From Nemophila menziesii (Eukaryota > Streptophyta > Magnoliopsida > Boraginales > Hydrophyllaceae), in NCBI GenBank assembly GCA_029959085.1, contig JARWIR010000003.1, positions 38,241,505-38,305,504 of the forward strand: a stretch of DNA of 64,000 nt, given 5' to 3'. The notes under the pieces are model-generated. The model was not told the origin of the DNA. It ran no database searches and worked only from the letters and a program-made list of their open reading frames with translations. Below are positions 58,500 to 64,000 of this stretch, piece by piece. Within the stretch, counting starts at the first letter, position 1. Each line of letters begins with the position of its first letter. The translations under genes were made by a program, and so were the position numbers.

Positions 58500-59067
58500 C
58501 AGCGATGGCAACAGATCGTTTTTTTGCAAAAATTCCAAAAACCATAACTATAACCGTTTTTATAATAAAAAGCCATATTTTAACAGTTTCAACCATCTGT
58601 TACATTTTTCAAAACCATAATCGTATTATTGGTTTCAGTTTTTAAACGGTTTTGCGGTTTTTAACCATCTTCAAATGATAATTTAATAAATATATTAAAT
58701 TTCATAAAATAAAACCACACATATAAAAGAAAACTACAAGGTTTATAAAAAATTGTGTTGGCATTTGATTAAATTGCATATTTATTAATTAATTGGTTAA
58801 ATCTAGTATTTTGATTTTGGTTTTATATTTTAAATATATCTACTTTAATCTAAATTATTATAAAATTTGAAAATAAATATGATAATAAACGGTTTTCGAT
58901 TTTTCGGTTTTCTTTTTATCAAAAACCATAACCAAACGGTTTTAACCATCGTTTACACGTTTCAAAACCATAACCTAATGATTTTAACCACGGTTATATA
59001 ATTTGGTTTTTAATCGGTTCGGTTATCATCGGTATCGGTTTTTAACCGTAACCATCGCCATCCCTAG
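58500..59067. mobile_element. hAT-like non-autonomous element
   Basis: Ends are inverted: cagcgatggc at the left and the complement of ctagggatggc at the right. The inside is made of 'aaccgtttt' and 'aaaaccataa' words on both strands. The flanks are TG/TA microsatellite (tgtgtatata), so the target duplication cannot be fixed. No coding capacity. Confidence 0.6.
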
Positions 59068-59851
59068 TGTGTATATATATATATGTGTGTGTGTGTGTGA
59101 TTTATTATAACCTTAGCTAGAAAGATTATTTACCATATCTAGCGTGGACCTTTCCTAATATAAATTTTGTTATATAGTTCACTTTAACAGTATCGTTTTC
59201 ATTTTATAAAAAACACAGTATTTTATATTTCTTTCTTTAATTATTGATAATAATTAATAATTCTTGTTTTATAGGAATATTTTATTTTCATTCAGTTTGC
59301 AATGATTTTTGACTTCAATCGAAATAATATAAATTTCATTAGAATATGTGTATCTTTTCTCAAACAAATCTAGGAAATTGGAAAATATAATTTTTAAAGA
59401 AAAAATATACGTATCTTAATGGATTAGAATTTCTTTTTCTAATGTATTATTTTAGTCAATACTTATAATTAAATTAAATATTATCACCTTATAACATTTA
59501 ATGAGCTAATAAATAAAAGATAAAAAATATAGATCAGGAAATAGAAATTAATTCACTGAAGGAAGTCACAATATAAATGATCAAACAGTAACGTAAAATA
59601 GGGTGAAAACGATCATTATTTTCTTAAACAAATTTTTAGAATATATAATTATTTTACTCAAAAAAGTTTTACAATTAAAAAATATAGTAGTTTATCAAAA
59701 AAATTATCACTTTTTTATCGCTAATGTTACATGTTTTGACTTAAAAATGAAAAATATAATTTAATCTATTTAGAATACATGATTCCCCTAACATTAGCCC
59801 AACACCATTTATGAGAGAGATTGATTTATGTCTACGCACATATTTTTTTAG
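59068..59851. other. AT-rich intergenic DNA
   Basis: Starts with a (TG)n run (about 59083-59099); otherwise AT-rich without gene or transposon signals. Confidence 0.4.
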
Positions 59852-60412
59852 AGACTCGCAATGATCAAGTTTGAAGAAGGCTATCATTATTGTTCCCAAT
59901 TTTATAAGTATTTTTTCATAAAAGTGAATATTACTCTACATGCTTATCAACAAGGATTTTCTTTCAATCTCCATATGAACAGAGATTAACATCCCACCAA
60001 CAGAGATTTTCTTTCAACCTCCATATGACCCTGATCAAGAAAATGAGAAAGTTGAACTAAAATGAATTTACAAATATTACAAATTATACAACTCCTACAA
60101 ATAACCATAAAAATGAAGATCACAATGTCATTGGTAATGAAATGTAACGTGTCAAAATCAATGACCTTAGCAATCGCAACTCATGTTAGATAGGTCGGAG
60201 ACTCGCAATGATCAAGTTTTGAGGAGGCTATCATTATTATTTTTCAATTTTATAAGTACTTTTTTCAAAGAACTGAATATCAACCTATATTCTAGTATCC
60301 ATCAACATGGATTTTCTTCAGTCTCCATGTGAACTGATATCAGTATCCCAGTAACAGAGATTTTTTTTCAACCTCTATGTGAACCTAATAATTAAGATAA
60401 ATATAAGTTGTT
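59852..60412. repeat. Direct duplication of about 200 bp
   Basis: Two diverged copies, 59852-60052 and 60197-60412, share 'gagactcgcaatgatcaagttt', 'gaggctatcattatt', 'caattttataagta' and 'gatttt(c)tttcaacctc(c/t)atatg' in the same order, with a spacer of about 145 bp. No terminal repeats or coding region. Confidence 0.75.
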
Positions 60413-61466
60413 GGATGCAAAACTGACTAATTAAGATTACTAAACCAAAAAAAAAACATTGAAGACATACATAAATTTTGTGGTTCCTCTTCTCCAAAAT
60501 ATTTATTTAATATTTAAATTTTCCAATATGTTATATATCAACCAAAAAAACTTTTACTTGCTTTGGAGAAGAAGATTCGACAAAAAAAAGTTTGATCCTT
60601 ATATTATGATGAGCTTTACTTACTTTGGAGAAGAAGAACCACTTTGTGATACTTAGGAGCTATATTATAATACATAAATTATAATAATGGAAGAATGATG
60701 ATATATATATTATATAAGCATTATTTAAATATGATAATGAGAGGTTTAATGATTTTAAAGAGTTTTGGGGGAAAGGGGGTAAGACGAATAAAGGGATTAT
60801 AAAAAAAAATAAGGGCAGAAGAAAAATAAAGAAATTAAATGTGGAGTACTTTAGAGATTTTTAAATTAAAATTCTTCACAAACTCTGCAAAATTCACTAA
60901 TTATACAAATTCTAACACAGTCTTTTACAATTTGGATTGTATCTATTTTGCTTAATGTTATTCTTCGAATAGTTTTCACGTACAACCTTGCTATCGTAAT
61001 TTTTTGTATTTGTTGATGAGATAGTACGTAAAATAAAAATATAATTTTAAATTTCCCATCAAGCAACATCTAATCAACAAAATGAAAAATATATAAAAGA
61101 ACTAAGATGATAGTGAAAATACAAATTAAATTTACTATTTTTGAACAACAAACGAGTATGTTTGCAATCATTTGAAATAATTTGTGTATAAATTTATATA
61201 TGGCGTGCCTTTGTAACTAAAAAACTGGGTGCCATTTTATCATAATATATGGAGAAAAATATAAAAACCTTAATATGTTTGTTTTAATATATAATTGAAC
61301 TAGTTTTGCGATTAACCAAACTTTTGCATATTCTCAAGCAAGAGTAATATATGAGATATTTCAACAATAAATAAAAGTTTATTAAGATCAACACATATCA
61401 GTTCTATGACCCTATGAAGTAGATATTCTCTTCACTTTCATTTTGAATGACTTGATTTATAATAAT
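60413..61466. other. AT-rich DNA downstream of the PMEI gene
   Basis: No gene supported. 61080-61466 is the probable 3' side of the minus-strand PMEI-domain gene. The word 'tttggagaagaag' occurs twice (60561, 60621). Confidence 0.4.
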
Positions 61467-62000
61467 TCAAAGCCTTTCAGAAAAATGAAGTATATCTGCA
61501 AGCACCTTAACAATATTACTAAGGTCTTGTACTACCTGATTGGCATTTTTAAGTTGTTTAGGTTCCTTTGGAGGTGATTTAAATTGTCGATCACATGCAT
61601 TCTCATTAGTCCAAGCCGATGAGGCATATTTAAACATGCCATTGTAATCTTTAGATTTCAAGTAACTTGTGCATTTTTTAAGCTTGTCAACAGAGTCACC
61701 TAAATTCTCCAGACATACCATGTATCTCGTTTTAAGTACGGGGTCTGTCGTGTTCTTCATGATTGAATCAACCAAGTTCTTGATTTCTATTGTCGGTTTT
61801 AGCGCCTTCTCGATTGCAATTTGGCCAAGATCGTTAAGAGATCCATTAACAGCGCGAGGATCAGATCTTAAAGTAATATTACAAAGTATAGGATTGTTTG
61901 TCTCAGGACAGACTGCTTCAATCAAATCAGCTTGACCACTAGATAAAAATGGTAGCAAAAATGTACTCAAAAGAAATAAGAATATACAATTATAATACAT
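61467..62000 (-). CDS. Secreted PMEI-domain protein (invertase/pectin methylesterase inhibitor)
   Basis: An intronless frame of 177 codons. Residues 1-24 are a hydrophobic signal peptide. The PMEI fold follows as four helices in a bundle; conserved Cys pairs are C31/C40 (VCPETNNPILC) and C96/C136 (MVCLENL and NENACDRQF), which normally form two disulfides. One more Cys (C110) lies between them and could be free. Potential N-glycosylation sites are N41, N52 and N83. Family members block cell-wall or vacuolar invertases or pectin methylesterases with 1:1 binding; which target applies here cannot be told from sequence. Length and single-exon structure fit the family. The plus-strand ORF 61669-61935 is its shadow. 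Confidence 0.92.
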   Translation of the reverse strand: MYYNCIFLFLLSTFLLPFLSSGQADLIEAVCPETNNPILCNITLRSDPRAVNGSLNDLGQIAIEKALKPTIEIKNLVDSIMKNTTDPVLKTRYMVCLENLGDSVDKLKKCTSYLKSKDYNGMFKYASSAWTNENACDRQFKSPPKEPKQLKNANQVVQDLSNIVKVLADILHFSERL

Positions 62001-62879
62001 GACTATAATTGCTTTCTTTTAATCTAATTGTTTATTATTGGTTGAAGATCACAACTAGAATAACAATCTTATAGGAATATATAGAGAGAAAAAAATGATG
62101 TATGTGCATTTTTTTACAAGCACAAAAATAATAAATGTTATAAACTTATAACTCTCAACTACTCCTGTTTAAAAAAAAAAAAATCTCAACTACTAATTAT
62201 TATATTAACTATTATTCCCTCTTCTTTATTTTAATTTTTTTAAATAATTTTTTCCCCATAATATATACTCTTATTTTATATTTCCAATGTAATATTAATT
62301 ATAAGTTTTCCAATGTAATAGTACAAGTTTTTAATAATATTTTCTATAATAATTAATAGAAATAAATAAATTATTTTTATATTAATTTTAATAATTATAT
62401 TTTAACTTTTTATGTAATATTTAAGAGAAGAAATGACATGTCAAAAGATTAATAAAATACGATTGGTTTAATGATATTGATTTTAGTCTAGGCTGGAAAT
62501 TTCTAATAACTTTTGTTTTTAATATTTAAAAATAGACATTCATTTCATCTAAAAAATACGTTACTGATTATATGGTAACTGAAATACTCTTCATAAAGTT
62601 CTTTATCTCATAAATATATATATATAAAATAAATTTATCTCATACTCCGAGTCCAAAGTGGCTCTCATATGTAACAATATATATAATTTTAAAATTCAAA
62701 TAATGATAATGACAATACAAATTATTATAGAGGATATCTCTTTTTATAATGTATCCTCTTCAGTGGACAATAATTTTCAAAAATTTAGACTACTTTTTTA
62801 AATTGAAAGAGTATCAATTTTTTTTAAACTTGTGACTATTTATAGGTATAGTCATATTTTTTTATCCTTGGAGCATAAT
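62001..62879. other. 5' flank of the PMEI gene and AT-rich DNA
   Basis: 62001-62150 should contain the promoter (minus strand; a 'tatatag' read in reverse at about 62080). A 3' fragment of the SINE family of 4041 lies at about 62648-62676 ('gagtccaaagtggctctcat'). The rest is AT-rich without genes. Confidence 0.45.
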
Positions 62880-64000
62880 TCCACTACTGGACTAAAAGGA
62901 CATGCCCTTCCTTTGACAAGACTATTTCACCGGTCATGGCAAAAATGCTGAAACTCGAATTCGAGAATGTTATATCCCAAAACAATCATCTTTTATCAAA
63001 TGAAGGGCTATTCTGGACAATATCATCCAAGCTCATGATGTCACTTTTTTCTTCCGGAAAAACCATAAATTTAGTAAACAATATGCGACTGTTAAACTTG
63101 ATATGGCGAAAGCTTACGAGAATGTGAGATTGGACTTCTTAAAGTCTTTTGTCCATAAATTGGATTTTGAGGAGGTATGAATCATGAAATGTGTCACTAT
63201 GGTAAAATATCAGCTGAACATCAATGGTAAGGTTATGAGCACGGTCATTCCCTTCAATGGTATTAGACATGGTGACCCCATCTCCCATTTCCTTTTCTAT
63301 CTTATCATAAAAGATCTGGTAGGACTTATCAATTTTGAAATCTGGGAAGAAAATATTTATGGATTATATTGGGCAGGGGTTGTCCAACCCTCTCTCTCTA
63401 CAAATTTGCGAATGATTCCTTTTTTCTATTATCTCTGACATTGGTGCTTTTAGAAAGGTTATTGCGAAATATTATGGTGATTCACGACAAAAACTAAATT
63501 TAAGCAAATCTAGTATTTACTTTAGAAAAGGAACTTCTCCTAATACCATAGACATGTTGACTTCCTTATGGGGGATTCAACATGCAGACTCAACCCATAG
63601 ATATCTGGGAATCCCAATGAATCACGACAGGAGTAGAAAAAAGATGCTTTATTGGCTTAAGGATAAACTTGCAAATGCGACTATGGTGTAAAAAAGGTTA
63701 CTTTCGAATGGTTGGAAAGAGGTTTTGATCAATTTGGTCGATATATTCTAAACTATTCAAGGTTTATCCTTAAATACTCGAAGACGTTTTGCAAAGAACT
63801 TTCTCAAATGGTGCCACAGTTTTGGTAGGGTTTGAGGGGGGAAGATACACTTGAAGGCTTGTGATAATATTGCAAGGGCTAAATATATTGGGTTAGTTTT
63901 TCGTGATTTTGAAGTTATGAACCTCGCCCTTTTAGAGCGGCAGCGTAAAGATTACTCAATAACCCTGATTCGATGGTTTACCAAATTTTTAAAGGGATTT
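62880..64000 (+). pseudogene. LINE reverse transcriptase remnant, runs off window
   Basis: The plus strand reads RT motifs of plant L1-type LINEs in changing frames: 'NNHLLSNEGLFWTI' region with 'DNIIQAH' type text (63010), 'ATVKLDMAKAYENV' (63087-63125), 'GIRHGDPISHFLF' (63259-63300), a broken catalytic box reading FANDS where F-A-D-D is expected (63410), 'NLSKSSIYF' (63500), 'YLGIPMNHDRSRKK' (63600) and 'NGWKEVLI' (63708). A stop at 63178 and several frameshifts make it inactive. The 3' part lies beyond 64000. Confidence 0.8.

Noticed and set aside
60459..60656. 65-codon plus frame with repeated 'LLWRRR/YFGEEE' text
   Set aside because: Derived from a short repeated word (tttggagaagaag) in AT-rich DNA; no family support.

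Overview
The window is nuclear DNA of a flowering plant, most likely a eudicot. The evidence is spliced genes with GT-AG introns of plant size, plant-specific families (ARM-BTB protein, U-type cyclin, DUF3444 protein, PMEI-type inhibitor), and dense AT-rich intergenic DNA full of plant retrotransposons and hAT/MULE elements. No bacterial, organellar or viral gene set is visible. The species cannot be named from the sequence.

Host genes. Four genes look intact. (1) 18339-22833 (+) is a 19-exon ARM-repeat/BTB protein of the ARIA/ABAP1 family, 716 codons; every exon junction could be read and keeps frame. (2) 27501-29091 (+) is a two-exon protein with an N-terminal coiled coil and a DUF3444 domain. 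(3) 30657-31389 (-) is a two-exon P/U-type cyclin closest to CYCU3;1 (CYCP2;1). (4) 61467-62000 (-) is a secreted invertase/pectin-methylesterase-inhibitor-domain protein. A possible fifth gene survives only as a 5' leader (about 16610-17075, -), cut by an LTR. The genes have no evident common pathway: ABA/replication control, cell cycle, cell wall, and one of unknown role.

Mobile DNA, left to right. 1-1230 LTR-like tract; 4041-4166 SINE; 4632-7016 a 32-bp minisatellite split by a 1635-bp MULE that carries a decayed piece of an MS1-like PHD-protein gene; 7361-7581 SINE; 7838-8629 hAT; 8900-14500 old retroelement debris including a DUF4283 remnant; 15291-16600 truncated Ty3 LTR; 17300-17823 hAT just upstream of the ARM-BTB gene; 24247-27240 old Ty1/copia (LTR, PBS, gag) split by a 1577-bp TIR element at 25044-26620; 36240-39000 LINE pieces; 39700-45309 Ty3/gypsy element with gag and protease but no reverse transcriptase, itself carrying two hAT insertions (40061-40647 and 41935-42383); 45310-48739 Ty1/copia element cut by that gypsy element; 48758-49720 two RNase H-like LINE remnants; 50390-51815 a second TIR element resembling the one at 25 kb; 54078-55656 a solo LTR with perfect 5-bp target duplication; 56250-57629 another LTR followed by a 74-bp tandem repeat; 58500-59067 hAT; 62880-64000 LINE reverse transcriptase running off the window.

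The clearest result is a layered transposon nest in which insertion order can be read. hAT elements lie in a gypsy gag-protease gene, the gypsy element lies in a copia integrase gene, and removing the 449-bp hAT with one 8-bp target copy rejoins the gag frame exactly. The least explained coding signal is an open frame between the primer-binding site and gag of the copia element (47411-47992).
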